Shown: positions 1 to 14,189 of the stretch, in pieces | Layout of the letters: each line of letters starts with the position of its first letter | How positions within the stretch are numbered: the first letter of the stretch is position 1 | Assembly: GCF_002878395.1 (NCBI RefSeq) | Contig: NC_061111.1 | Location: forward strand, 24,094,735 to 24,158,734 | Source of the DNA: Capsicum annuum | Lineage: Eukaryota > Streptophyta > Magnoliopsida > Solanales > Solanaceae | DNA length: 64,000 nt | Reading direction: 5' to 3' | Notes under the pieces: model-generated | Databases searched by the model: none | Seen by the model: only the letters and a program-made list of their open reading frames with translations | What the model was told of the DNA's origin: nothing | Made by a program: the position numbers and the translations under genes

Positions 1-1244
1 AGTATGAAAGACGTCCTTGTAATTAGACTCAACAATATTCAAACCAACTTATTGCATTGTCCATCAACAAGCCAAAGTGGAAGTTAAAAGGTTCATGGTG
101 AGGACAAAATAGGGGAAAGGATGAGGAAGTAAAGTTCTACGACTGACTTACAACTTAATTCTCTTCTATATGCCTTTTTTTTGCAACGAAGCATGGTAGC
201 TAGTGAAAATGTAACTTCATACCCTCATGGCCTCCCTACAATTAAAGAGGTCCAACCATTGATATAGAAGTCATTTCATTATGATACTTAATCTTTTGAT
301 TCCCTACAATGACTTCACTGTTGTTGGCAAAAGGTGTAGAGCTTTGAAGTAGAAAAATAAATAAGAGAAGGAGAAAGACCCCCCTCCTCCCCCTACATCA
401 ACAAAACTGAATGACAAGGTAAATTAATGTTGGGGCGTTCGTACTTAAAAGAGTACTTTCTATTTGCAAGAAAACAAATGCAGTGATTTTGTACTTTCAA
501 GTATATGGAAGTACAACCAAATTAATTACTAGTATAACCAATGAAGCAATTACTTTTCTTTGGATAAGGTGGAGGTCTATTAACTTTTGTATATTTATTA
601 TTTCAAGAGGCCTATTTCAATCAATTGAGGAAATACTTTTGAATTTATTTATCCGTATTTATAAAATGAATTGATTTAAAAATACATTAGAAGGGGCAAA
701 TTATTCTGATTCCAATTTTCAATTTTAATAGACAAATGACAGTAATACCTCCCCCTTCCCCCCGCCAAAAAAAGTATAATAATAATAATCTTGATTTCAA
801 ACTGATTATCCTGTTTTGACTAAACATAGAGATCAAGAAAATAGAGAAGATTTTTAAATGTTATGATTTTAATTTAAAGATAAGTCCGGTGTACTAAAAT
901 TTACTTTAATCTTGTGGTCTTAAAAAAAAAATTAAATAGTTGCTATAAAGGAAAATGGTTCTTCTTTTAGTAAAGAACTAAAAAAGAAATTAGGTCAAAC
1001 GAAATAGATGAGTAAGAAATAAGAGTAATTAGTTAATGGGTAGGGTGGGTCGATTTTAATTTTGATTTTATGTAAAATTGGTTGATTTGAATTTGACGAT
1101 GTAGACTTCTAAAAGAGATAATGTGACAAAAATAATTTTACAAGATTAACGTCAGAAAAAAGTGTCAATGAACGTGTTTTATAACGACAGTGGCATAGAT
1201 GAGCCAAACTTTTAATGGATGACATAGATGGGTCATTTCTAATA
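1..1244. other. AT-rich intergenic DNA, no gene seen
   Basis: This is AT-rich sequence with short homopolymer runs. The one open frame above 60 codons (483-674) has no recognisable motif and biased low-complexity composition, so I treat it as chance. I see no splice-consistent exon chain. Confidence 0.6.
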
Positions 1245-1752
1245 GTTCGATGCAGAGGCAGATCCAGAATTCGTAAGTTCCGGGTGCCAAATTATCCACT
1301 GAATTAACGGGTCGATTTTTAAAATTTTGAGTTACATTTTGAATTATTTATCTTTTTTTATTTTTATATACTAATTAATCGAATATGGATATTTAGTTAT
1401 ATTCTCTTTCAAGATAGTCTGAGATTCAAGATACCTAATTAGTCCAAAATTTTTTTACGAATAAGAGAAATTTACTCTAAAACTCTGAGAAAAAAAAATC
1501 ATGTTAAAAAAACAAACTTTGTATAAACCATCTAATATCGTTACTTCAACATATTCATATTCCATTATCTTTATATGTTGTTATAGATATATAATTGAGA
1601 AGGAGTAAAAATTATAGTTTCAATATAGTCATCTTCACTTAGCGTGAACTTTGATGAAAGATTAAACTGATCTTTAAATTTAAAAAAACTTTAGCATGAT
1701 AATAAATCATTTTTAAAACTTAATTTTTTAAAACAATTTACTATTTATATAT

Positions 1753-1885
1753 TCTATTCTTTATCTTTAGCCGGGGTTCTATCGGAAACAGTCTCTCTAC
1801 TTCTTCGAAGGTAGCGATATGGACTGCGTACATCTTACCCTCCCCAGATCCCACTTTGTGGGTATACACTAAGTTTGTTGTTGTT
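1753..1885 (+). mobile_element. 5'-truncated RTE-type LINE 3' tail with target duplication
   Basis: This 133-bp insertion matches the 3' untranslated end of the LINE at 17952-18713, including the stretches GTCTCTCTACTTCTTCG and ACCCTCCCCAGATCCCAC. It ends in TTG repeats. It is flanked by a perfect 16-nt direct repeat, TTTACTATTTATATAT, at 737-752 of the second kilobase (1737-1752) and 1886-1901. The insertion lies inside the hAT element at 1253-2306, so it is either younger than that element or was carried with it. Confidence 0.85.
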
Positions 1886-2094
1886 TTTACTATTTATATA
1901 TATTTTTATTACTGACAATATAAAATGTAGTGCTCATTGATATGGAATACACATAATACTCGTATCAAGAGATTAATAGTAATTATCAAAAGAGAAAGTT
2001 AAAAAAATTAAGAATCAATTAAAGCAAAAGTTTGGATTAGTAAAGAATATAGGGCTGAAGCCGTTCCTAAGGAAGGACAACATAAAAAAAAAAA

Positions 2095-2190
2095 TAAGAT
2101 ACATGCACCAGGAGAGATTTGAACTCAAATCAATTGGGTGGTAGGAAGCTCCCCTTGCCATTGGCACTATCTAGCTGATTGCTATTAAGG
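2095..2190 (-). repeat. Possible tRNA-derived SINE head
   Basis: Read on the minus strand, this stretch has an A-box-like TAGCTAGATAGTGCC and, about 45 nt further on, a B-box-like GAGTTCAAATCTC. That is the spacing of an internal RNA polymerase III promoter. It lies inside the hAT element. No tail or target duplication was identified, so it could instead be chance tRNA similarity. Confidence 0.3.
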
Positions 2191-2314
2191 GTGGCAAGGT
2201 TAATCTATATCTAATTTCTTCTGTGTATACACATATATATACAACGTTTTAATCGAGGTTACCGGGTACCATGGCATCCTCACGTATATACATAGATCCG
2301 CCCCTGGTTCGATG

Positions 2315-3563
2315 GAATATTTAAATCTTTTCCTTAAAAAAATGTTATTACAACATTTCATACTTAATGACTACATCAATAATCTCTTAAACTTGACAGT
2401 AAGTTTCGTTTAAATGAACAATGATTTATTTTAATTGAGCACTTGAAACATGATAAAATATTCTTATTAAGACAATTTTAGGTGCACATTTTGAAAAATC
2501 TCTCAGTGTGTTCACAAGTACTCATTATGTAGAGAAGTTAATCTATAATCTATAATATATTAAAAGTGTGAAGACCATTAGAAAAGTGATTTGAACTTTT
2601 TATCATTCATTAAAATAATTTATAATAGATGAAATTGTCTTTTCACTTATTTCCTTTAATTATTAATTAATTATTAAAAATTTAAAGAATCCTAAAAACA
2701 TCGAAAAGGAAAAATATATGGTAAATTTAAAATATTACTCAACTTGAGTTCTTTTCAAAGTCCTAATAATTAATCGTACTTTAAAAATATTTATTTTTGG
2801 AGTTTATGGACTTTCTAATCAAGAAAAGTTTTAAACAAAATTTTGATTTTTAATAATTATTAATGATCACGTTTTTTTCCAAGTTGAAAAGTTTTTCCTT
2901 TTTATTAGGATTTGCTCAAATTTTCTATCATAATTAAAGTTTTTTTCTTATGAAAAATATTTTATTTTTTTGAAAGAATTTCTTTCATATTTGATTATTT
3001 CTTTTTTGGAGGTAAAAAATTTGGACTTCCATAGATTGAGGATTCTTTGTTGCTACAAATAATACAATAGCATCCACAAGTAAAGAATTTTGTTTGGGGG
3101 AGATTATTCTCTCTAAGTTTTATGTTTGTAATATTAGTTTTTGGATATGTGTAGATCACTTGACTAAAGCATATTAAATCTTATAATGTTTTTATTATAA
3201 TTTTCTTTGTAATTTTATTTTGTGAATATTTGCAATGTAAGCGCCACATAATGTCATGTTATTTCAACTTCAAGTTCAACAATTTTCTAGGTTTATGAAT
3301 ATATTTTTGATCTTAGAACTTTCTGAATTAAAGCTGTAATTTTTTGAATGGATCTTCAATTTTGTGTTTTTCAAATTTGTTTTCTTGTGAACAAAAATAT
3401 TTATATTTATATGTGCTTGGTTAATAGAACGATTGAAATTTTTCATAGGTGTGGGCGTGTATTAAATTATAACGTATGTTAATATCTCATGCAAAGGATT
3501 ATGAGGCAAATTTTTGATTTTTTCTTTTTACAGGTTAGAAAAATTTCCTGTTAGTTTGAGTTT
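2315..3563. other. AT-rich DNA between hAT and CACTA elements
   Basis: No gene was recognised. The stretch from 2542 onward (TCTATAATCTATAATATATT) is nearly identical to the 5' end of the Helitron at 22454, so it is probably a Helitron 5' terminus. No matching 3' hairpin with CTRR was found before the CACTA element begins, so the extent is unknown. Confidence 0.5.
2542..2620 (+). mobile_element. Helitron 5' terminus (fragment)
   Basis: The terminal sequence TCTATAATCTATAATATATT continues into AAAAGTGTGAAGACC, parallel to 22454 onward. It is preceded by A, as expected for insertion between A and T. Only the 5' end is identified. The element may be truncated, or it may be interrupted by the CACTA element at 3567-7816. 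Confidence 0.5.
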
Positions 3564-3579
3564 AAACACTACTAAAAAA

Positions 3580-4050
3580 GTTGTAAAAAGAGATCTCATG
3601 AGGTCTCTTTCCCTCAAAAAGAGACTTCAATTGACGGTCTCTAAAACATAGGTCGCTTTTTGTAAGAGACCTCATGAGCTCACTTAAAAGCAACCTCACG
3701 AGATCACTAGGTTATTTTTTGAATTTTACAAAAAAGAGACCTCGTGAGGTCTCTAAATTATTTTTTATAATTATTATTATTTTATTAAAAAAAGACCTCA
3801 TGAAGTCTCTATTTGATTTTTTTATTTTTATTTTTTTAATTAACAGACACCTCATGGGGTGACTATTATTTCTTAATTTTTTATTATAAACAATTTATTT
3901 ATAACATAAGCGACCTCTTGTAGTCTCTTATTTGAGCATGTAGAAAATAAAATCGTGAAAAAGAGACCTCATTAAGTTGCTTTAGTGCATTTACGAAAAA
4001 ACAAAAATGCGAAATAGCAATCTCATGAGGTCTCTTTTTGCAAAACAATA
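3580..4050. repeat. CACTA left subterminal repeat array
   Basis: About nine degenerate copies of a roughly 20-bp motif built on GACCTCATGAGGTCTCTTTT, spaced tens of bases apart, for example near 3590, 3668, 3735, 3790 and 4020. The core is a 14-bp palindrome. In the Spm/En family, clustered subterminal motifs bind the TnpA-type protein and are needed for transposition. That role here is inferred from position and repetition. Confidence 0.8.
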
Positions 4051-4337
4051 GCTTTTGCAAATACCTGTCATTTTAATTTAATTCAATAATATATGCAATA
4101 TAATCAATTAAATCGAGCTCTAGCTCCCAACAATCAATAAAACTACAACATATGAACACTAAATGAGAATTAAATTTAAATACATTGAAATTGAACGAAC
4201 AAAACATAGAAATATAAGTTATTTATACAATACTATTGTTCAGATTACTTTAAAGTTTTAATGCATTCAAAAACACTTAATAATTCAAATAAACCGCCAT
4301 AAAGTATATCGTTTAGAATATTTAACACAACATTTAA

Positions 4338-4704
4338 CATTAACAACGTGACGGTGTATTGTCCACATAGTAATCTTCATCATCTTTATCACTGTTGGGG
4401 TCCTCAGTCACACCTCTATATTGACCATATACAAATAGATAGAGACAAGGGAGGGAGGACGTCCTACATTACCGGGAAAAAGAAGAATCCCCCGAAGCAA
4501 GCAGTGGATTGAATTCTGATTTAATGATAATAATATTAGAATATAAATTTAGAAAATAAAGTAATTACTACTAGAAATAGAGTCTTACATAGGTCAGCTG
4601 AGCTTGTGGCTCAAACATCAGGATCTCCAGGAATTTTCTTCTTCCTTGTGTGTATAGCCTTGAATGTCTCAGCCTGAGTTATTGGCCTCCCAAGTTCCTT
4701 TTCC
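4338..4704 (-). pseudogene. Remnant of CACTA-associated Transposase_24-like ORF
   Basis: On the minus strand, after an acceptor-like TTTGCAG ending at 4704, the frame reads KELGRPITQAETFKAIHTRK followed by KKIPGDPDV and a stop. This resembles the conserved GRP-T-E-F-THT region of the plant Transposase_24 family (Ptta/En/Spm). A one-base frame change then gives FEPQAQLTYV, which fits the same domain, so the exon appears frameshifted. Further downstream (4338-4440) an acidic C-terminal-like frame reads DPNSDKDDEDYYVDNTPSRC and stops. No donor and acceptor pair clearly joins the two. The assignment rests on the short motif only. Confidence 0.5.
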
Positions 4705-5189
4705 TGCAAATAAAATTAATTGAATTTTAATTGCTATAAAACAATGATTACGAAACATTGACTAAAACATCAAACATATTGCATGTATATTGACTGAAGT
4801 TGGTGTCTCATTCTGAATAACTTATGTATCAAAAAGGTTCTTTATATAATGTAGATACACAATTTAATAATATTCTTCTCTTATATTTCTCTCATGTAGA
4901 TACTAAAAGTCTAGCAATAATTCAGATGACACCATCTCAATTTATTGTTTATAGGCAGAAATTTGTGTAGTAATTAGTATACACCTAAACTAAATAGATT
5001 GAAAATTTAAAAGAGAAAAAATGGATAGATTAGCAGATATAGAATACATGACAAAAAACAAAGCAAGAAAAACTTTGTGTGCACACAGCTGTGGTTAATG
5101 TTAGAAACAGAGAAGAAAGAAGAAACCTAAAAACAGAGAAAGAAGAAAGAATAAAAAAGAAGACAAAAGTGCATTCAAAAGAGAACTTC

Positions 5190-5345
5190 ACAATGTGTGT
5201 AAGGAACTAAGAAAGTCAAACAATAACTTTTGGCTCTAAAGCATATCCTGTGGTATCGTTACACAAGAGACTGAGCAAAAATAAATATTTGAGCTTCAGA
5301 TTAATAACATTGTTGCTTTTGTCTTCAAAAACTTTTGCATTTCTT
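5190..5345 (-). pseudogene. Possible zf-RVT-type LINE ORF C-terminal remnant
   Basis: On the minus strand a short frame reads GKRNAKVFEDKSNNVINLKL and continues with a leucine-rich stretch ending LLCND. This pattern (ERN-x-FEDK, hydrophobic run, W/L-C-N) resembles the tail that follows the zf-RVT domain in plant L1-type reverse transcriptase proteins. It lies within the CACTA element. No other part of such a protein is present. Chance similarity cannot be excluded. Confidence 0.3.
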
Positions 5346-7584
5346 TTTCCATAGGACACTAGAAAAAATTTCACTGTATTTTTTTCATAAACCATTGAAT
5401 TCCTAGATGCTGGTAAAAGGGAAGTCCTATATGACATTCTTGAGATATGTAATGCTCTAAGGGAGTGAATATTGTGTCACTAATGCATAACATATCCAAA
5501 AGATGAACATTGTAAAAAAGATATTGATGCTAAGATGGAGCAAGATGACCCGGACACCACTGTTAATAATAAAAATTAATGCTAAGATGGATATTTGGAT
5601 ATGCTAGATTGGTGACCAACGGGAAAGAAAAGTGTGTTTAACTAGCATGCATCTGCTTCCCTTATAGCATGCAATGGGAAAGATTTTTCGATTATTGAAA
5701 AGATATATATATAATCTCTATAAAAATGCACCGGTTCATTATAGAATCTCATGTTAAATACCCCAGAATTATCGGTTGTCTGGGGATAAGGTATCACTAA
5801 GCAGTCATAATTCAATAAAAATCACCAAAGAAAGATCCAGTCTTCCCTTCTCAAAGAAAGATCTAACGAAAAGACACACTTGGCTCCAGATACCATGAAT
5901 CACGTAGATCCGAGCACAGTTTGAAAAAAACTACAATATTCTTGCACTCGTACTAATGCCTTTAGAACAAGTGCTTCTAATATGTTTCAATTTTTGTAGA
6001 TTGTACGACTTGAAATATTTTAATATCCTCAAGAAGGTTGGGAAGACATCCCTGTCAAATTTATGTATCCGAATATCAAAGTGTATATTTAAACCTAAGG
6101 TGACACTAATGAGGATAGTAATCACTGATGTGTGATGCATGACACAAAAAAAAAAACTGAACAAGCTTTAATGGTATCCCCTAATACTCGAGAGGAATGA
6201 TGTGCCAGTGGAAAACGACTTACTAGATTGAATGATGCAACACTTCACCAATTAAATGTAAATTATTTACTTGAATGATACAAATTCATATATTATGGAG
6301 ATATATCGACTTGATAGCACTTTTTGAATCGGTAGATTTTCTTGGATTACATCTACATCTATTCAAACACTTAGCAAGTCGACAACATCCACTGTATCTT
6401 GATAAAACAATAGCCCTTTAGTGTGAAAATTACAGTTAGTATATCTTCTCGGACCTAGCTCATCTATCTTCAAAACACAATTCTCGATAAATGAGGTTCA
6501 CTTGTTCTTAACCAAATGTATAATCTTTTTATTTTCATCTCATTCATGTAAAATTATGCTTCAATTTTTTGCAGATCATGAGAGTAACTTAAACTAGACT
6601 TTTCCAGTTATGCTTCAGTGTCAAAATTTCATCTAATTCACTAAATTAGTAATCATCATGTTCTCCACGCACATCACAATTTAAACTAATGAAGTAGAAG
6701 CACAGATAGACTATCAACCAAAACAACTAAGTGTAGCCAAACTTGCTAATGCACCTGTTTATAGAATTTTCAATCAGTATCCATCTATTCAAGAACCAAA
6801 TTTTAATAATAGTCAATTAACAATTCTCAAATTGAACTAAACCCCAATTAAATTTACACCAAGACAACTTAAACCTAAGAAAATTCACACCAAAAACACT
6901 TTACTTCATTAAATTACACAAATTCATTAGCAGAAACAGTCAATTTATCAGAAAAAATGTCATTCAACTAATATTCCTATTATTCATCAACAAAAAAAAA
7001 AAATGAGCTGCTTCACTAGCTAGTTGTACAAACTCAAAGAATTTAACAAAACAACAAAATAAGCAAGAAATGAATCTTTGAAAAATAACATTTATATGAG
7101 AAGAAAAGATTACCTGAAATAAAGATGCAGATCAGGAAATTAATATCAATTGAACTTCAAGTTGTTACACTTTGCTAACAAACTCCCATTCCACTCGCAA
7201 ACACCATCCCTAATCACAAAATTAGAAGCCAAAAACAAAATTAAATTTCATTATGAAACTCATTAAGCACAAACTAAAGATATGAGGGGCGAAATTCGCA
7301 AAAAATAATTTTTTCTTTAAAAAAAAACCTAATATTATGTGGCGCTGGAAAACTTGGTGGTGGATGGCGGCCGTAAGTTCTTTGGAGTGAGAGGGAAAGA
7401 GAGTGAGTTTTTTTTTGTGTGTGAGGGGTGGGGTCGGGGTGGGGGGTTGGCTTGATTTTGACGTGTTTTTTTGGGTTGGCTCGGTGGGAGGAAAAATAAT
7501 TTTTTAAATGAAGTGTAATATTTAGTGGAATTTTTTTTAGTGAGATATTTTTGTAATATATGTTTAATTGATTAAAAAATATTT

Positions 7585-7800
7585 TGCAACCTCATGAGGT
7601 TGCTATTTTTTTCAGAATTTCATTCCGATTTCGTGAGGTTCCTATTATTATTTGGTGAAATTTATTTTTTGTTAAACCGACCTCATGAGGTCGCTTTTGA
7701 TTTTTAAAAAAAGTTTAAAAAAATAAAAAGAAAAGTGACCTCATGAAGTCTCTTTTGTGCGACGTATTTTTAAGGTCTCTTTTTTTAGGTCTCTTTTTAC
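7585..7800. repeat. CACTA right subterminal repeat array
   Basis: Four clear copies of the same palindromic motif as on the left side (near 7590, 7630, 7680 and 7738), followed by two GGTCTCTTTTT half-motifs next to the right terminal repeat. The orientation is mirrored, as expected for paired subterminal arrays. Confidence 0.75.
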
Positions 7801-7932
7801 AGTATTTTTAGTAGTGAAATTGTTAAGTTGCTGCTCGACTAATTGTATTCATAATTTACATGAAATTGCTATGTTTAACCACGCATCAAAAAAATAATTT
7901 AAATAATAAAAAAGCTTTATAAAAAATTAATT

Positions 7933-8276
7933 GATTATAAAGTTGCTACTGTGGAAGGTATTTATGAGTTTTTGAAGAAAAGGAAAGTTGTTGAGTGCAC
8001 GAGTCAACAAGTCGGGGTAATATTGAATGCTATGGTTCTGGATGATGCTGTTATAGAGGTAAAGAGCACTGGATTGGGAGAATATCATAATATTCCTGTT
8101 GGATCGGTTTGTTATCGAACTGTAGCAGGAGAGATGCTTCAGGGCTGAAAACAATAGGATCAAAGGCTGCAATTCCATGTGGTGCTTGCCCTAGGATTAG
8201 TCTATGTACACCAGATGGAATTATATCCCCACAATTCTGTGTCTACTACACTAAATGGTTGAATGTAGAATTTTGA
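7933..8276 (+). pseudogene. RNA polymerase III subunit RPC6/RPC34 C-terminal fragment, frameshifted
   Basis: The frame from 7933 reads DYKVATVEGIYEFLKKRKVV, then LNAMVLDDAVIEVKSTGLGE and IPVGSVCYRT. This closely resembles the winged-helix region of the RPC34/POLR3F family of Pol III transcription-initiation subunits. The frame hits TGA at 8146-8148. From about 8138 another frame continues with IPCGACPRISLCTPDGIISP, the cysteine-containing C-terminus of the same family, and ends at TGA 8274-8276. The two parts therefore differ by an indel. Upstream exons are missing: 117 bp before the fragment lies the CACTA end, and the DNA beyond the CACTA shows no RPC6 exon. I infer a partial, broken gene copy rather than a functional locus. 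A sequencing error at the frameshift would not restore the missing N-terminal part. Confidence 0.75.
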
Positions 8277-8653
8277 TGACTTCTGATTAGTAAATCCGAA
8301 GTACACTATACTGCCGCATGCATGTTGCTTTTTGAAGTTTTGATGAAAGCAACTTCCTGATCACCCTTATCCAGAAAAAACCCCTTTGGGAAGTTTTTAA
8401 GATTCTCTTATGATATTTGAATTAAGTTGAACCTTGTCGTGTTTTTGTGTTAGGAACAGGGTGATCAGAATATTTTTTTTGATAATGCTAACCTTGTGCT
8501 CATAAGAAGATTGCAGCCTCTCTGAAATCTGAAGTGTGATGGCAACTTTCACAAACTTTCTTGACTTTTAACATATATCATATTGTTATCAGGTAGTTAA
8601 ATGTCACATGAACAAGTCATTCTGTTGTCTCAATTTATTTCAGTAGAGACTGA
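8277..8653. other. Probable former 3' region of the RPC6-like fragment
   Basis: This is less AT-biased sequence following the RPC6-like stop codon, resembling transcribed 3' UTR in composition. No further coding motif was seen. Confidence 0.35.
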
Positions 8654-8860
8654 GGGGTCATTTGGTTGGTGGGATGGGATAGACGAGATCCATGGAATTA
8701 TTTTATTCTACTATATGTGATAACTTATCCCACCATTTATATTAAAATAGTGGGAAAAAATAATCCTGAGACTAAATGATACCCATTATCAAATACAAGA
8801 TAAAATAATCTCATGGGATATCCAAGGATTATTATCCTTGTTCCACCATCAAACGACCCC
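8654..8860. mobile_element. MITE with GGGGTC ends (207 bp)
   Basis: The left end is GGGGTCATTTGGTTGGTGGG. The right end reverse-complemented is GGGGTCGTTTGATGGTGGAA. Internal sequence contains paired ATAACTTATCCCACC-type motifs. No coding sequence is present. The target duplication is not clear, so the superfamily is left open. It resembles the element at 15560-15810. Confidence 0.75.
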
Positions 8861-9309
8861 AAAAGCTTTACTCCCAGAGATAGTCAAAGCATTGAAACAT
8901 GGAATCTTGAGTACTTACAACATTTAAAACAATCGATCCAAAATAAATTCGAACATGACATGGTTGTACTTTAAAAAAACAAAAGCACACTTTGTTCTGG
9001 GCATGAAGCATACTACTATTCAATCAATGTAGTTCCCCATTACTTCACAGAAAATGATAGATAGTATGTATCTGCGGCAGATATAGTAGCCTTAGTGCTA
9101 TGGGTTCAATCAAATTTGGTATTTTTACATGGAATATATACAGTGAGCTCAGTGCTAAAAACTCTAAAAGATTGAAATCTATCAGATCTAAGATTCTGGA
9201 TTTGCCTCTTATATGTATAGGCCTTTATATTTTGCACGTGAACTAAGCAGCTCCCTGTGATTTTTTAAGACTTCAAATACACACTGATCCCCATTTTTAA
9301 TCTGGAAAT
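8861..9309. other. 3' flank of DUR3
   Basis: Non-coding sequence downstream of the DUR3 stop codon (DUR3 is on the minus strand), expected to include its 3' UTR. No polyadenylation signal could be chosen with confidence. Confidence 0.5.
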
Positions 9310-12808
<3,499 letters not shown>

Positions 12809-14189
12809 TTAAGGATCTCCTAATTATAGTACATCTGAACAAAACAAACCATTTATAAGCAACAAACTTAGAATCTTTCTAGTACTAAAAATAAAATCAT
12901 GATATGTCAACAAATAATAAGTTGATGCCAACAAAGTAAGTCATTTTCTAGTGATGTTATGAAGTAACAAAAGTCTATGGAAATTTTTTAAGTCAAAGAT
13001 AAGATGAAGCTTTCAGTTCATTGGAAGTATTAGATGAATCTCCAAGTTGGCAGTCATAGATTCAAAGGGTCACTGTCACTCTCACTCTCATGGGCTTTGA
13101 GAATCTTTTGTCTTGGGGAATATTCAATAAACTGCTACTCATTCATTTTTACTTCGCACAAATTTTTTAATTTTATTTCTATAACTTCTTTTTTCTTATT
13201 TTTTTTATTTTATTCTAAATATTAATTATCTTTTTCTTCAAATTAATTTTAGTATACAATATAAACATCATATTATATGCTATGATAAAATAACTATATT
13301 ATTAATTATTTTTCTTAGTGAATATGACAAGTACAAGTAAAATCAAATGGAGAGAGCAAATTAATATGAAAAATTACAGGAAGTGACAAACTTAAGATCA
13401 TAATTATAATAAATAGCAACACTTTCTCAAAATTATATTTTATAGTAAAAATAGTATTTTTTTACCCATTAACTCTATACACGGGTGTTTCACTCTTTTT
13501 TCCTATTTTTCACTCTATTATTTTACCTCTCTCCAATTTAAGGAGCCTTTGAAATTCATAAGCAGCTTGTGAACCCCTGTAAATGTGTGCCTTGTCAATT
13601 GATATTTACCTTTCTTTTAAAGTAAAATTCTTTTTCAGTTTTAGCTCTAAAACATACCCTTTTTCTGAAAAAAAAAAAAATTAAAATCCCTTTTCGGTTT
13701 TAGATTCTAAAAATACACCTTTTTTTTATTTCTAGTAAAAATCTTTTTTATTTTTATTTTTATAGTTCTAAAACACAAAACCTCACTTTTTTCTTTCCTT
13801 AGGCTAAAAAAACTTGCATTGATTTTCTTCCAACTTCTTAGCAACTTTTCCGATTTTATAGCATATTAATTAGGAAAAATTCCATAAGTAGCAAATTTAA
13901 CCTCATAATTAGGAGTTTCATATCAATTATTTCATAATTACCTGAAATAGCAACTTATATTTATATTTTATAAAAATATTGCTACTAAAATACATATACA
14001 GTAAAGATTTACTGTCTTACTTTTACTCAAATCAGTTGAGTTAAATAAGGAATAATTATCTCATGTATTTAAAATATTAAATATCTTTTAAAGCAATTCT
14101 TTTTCATAAATTACTTTTATTTAAATTATTAGATTCATTTTTCAAACCAAACTCAACTTCAAAAATTCAAAAAAAAAAAATAATCATTA
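12809..14189. other. DUR3 upstream region, AT-rich
   Basis: This holds the presumed DUR3 promoter and 5' UTR (DUR3 reads leftward from 12808). No TATA box could be assigned with confidence. Beyond about 13.2 kb the sequence is AT-rich filler with T-rich runs and no coding pattern. Confidence 0.45.

Larger units (their letters stand above)
1253..2306. mobile_element. Non-autonomous hAT element (1054 bp)
   Basis: The left end reads CAGAGGCAGATC and the right end, reverse-complemented, reads CAGGGGCGGATC. This is a short imperfect terminal inverted repeat of the hAT type. It is flanked by a perfect 8-bp direct repeat GTTCGATG (1245-1252 and 2307-2314), the target-site length expected for hAT. 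No transposase frame is present, so it would need an autonomous partner. It contains a nested LINE tail (1753-1885) and a tRNA-like SINE head (about 2095-2190). A related copy with the same type of ends lies at 44735-45004. Confidence 0.85.
3567..7816. mobile_element. CACTA (En/Spm-type) DNA transposon, 4250 bp, defective
   Basis: The left end reads CACTACTAAAAAAGTTGTAA. The right end reverse-complemented reads CACTACTAAAAATACTGTAA. Both run on into AAAGAGA. The flanking trinucleotide is AAA on both sides (3564-3566 and 7817-7819), matching the 3-bp target duplication of CACTA elements. Arrays of a GACCTCATGAGGTC-like palindrome occupy both subterminal regions. No TNP2-type transposase frame is present. 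A degraded Transposase_24-like exon (4620-4703) and a possible LINE fragment (about 5190-5345) are the only coding traces. The element is therefore non-autonomous. Confidence 0.9.
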
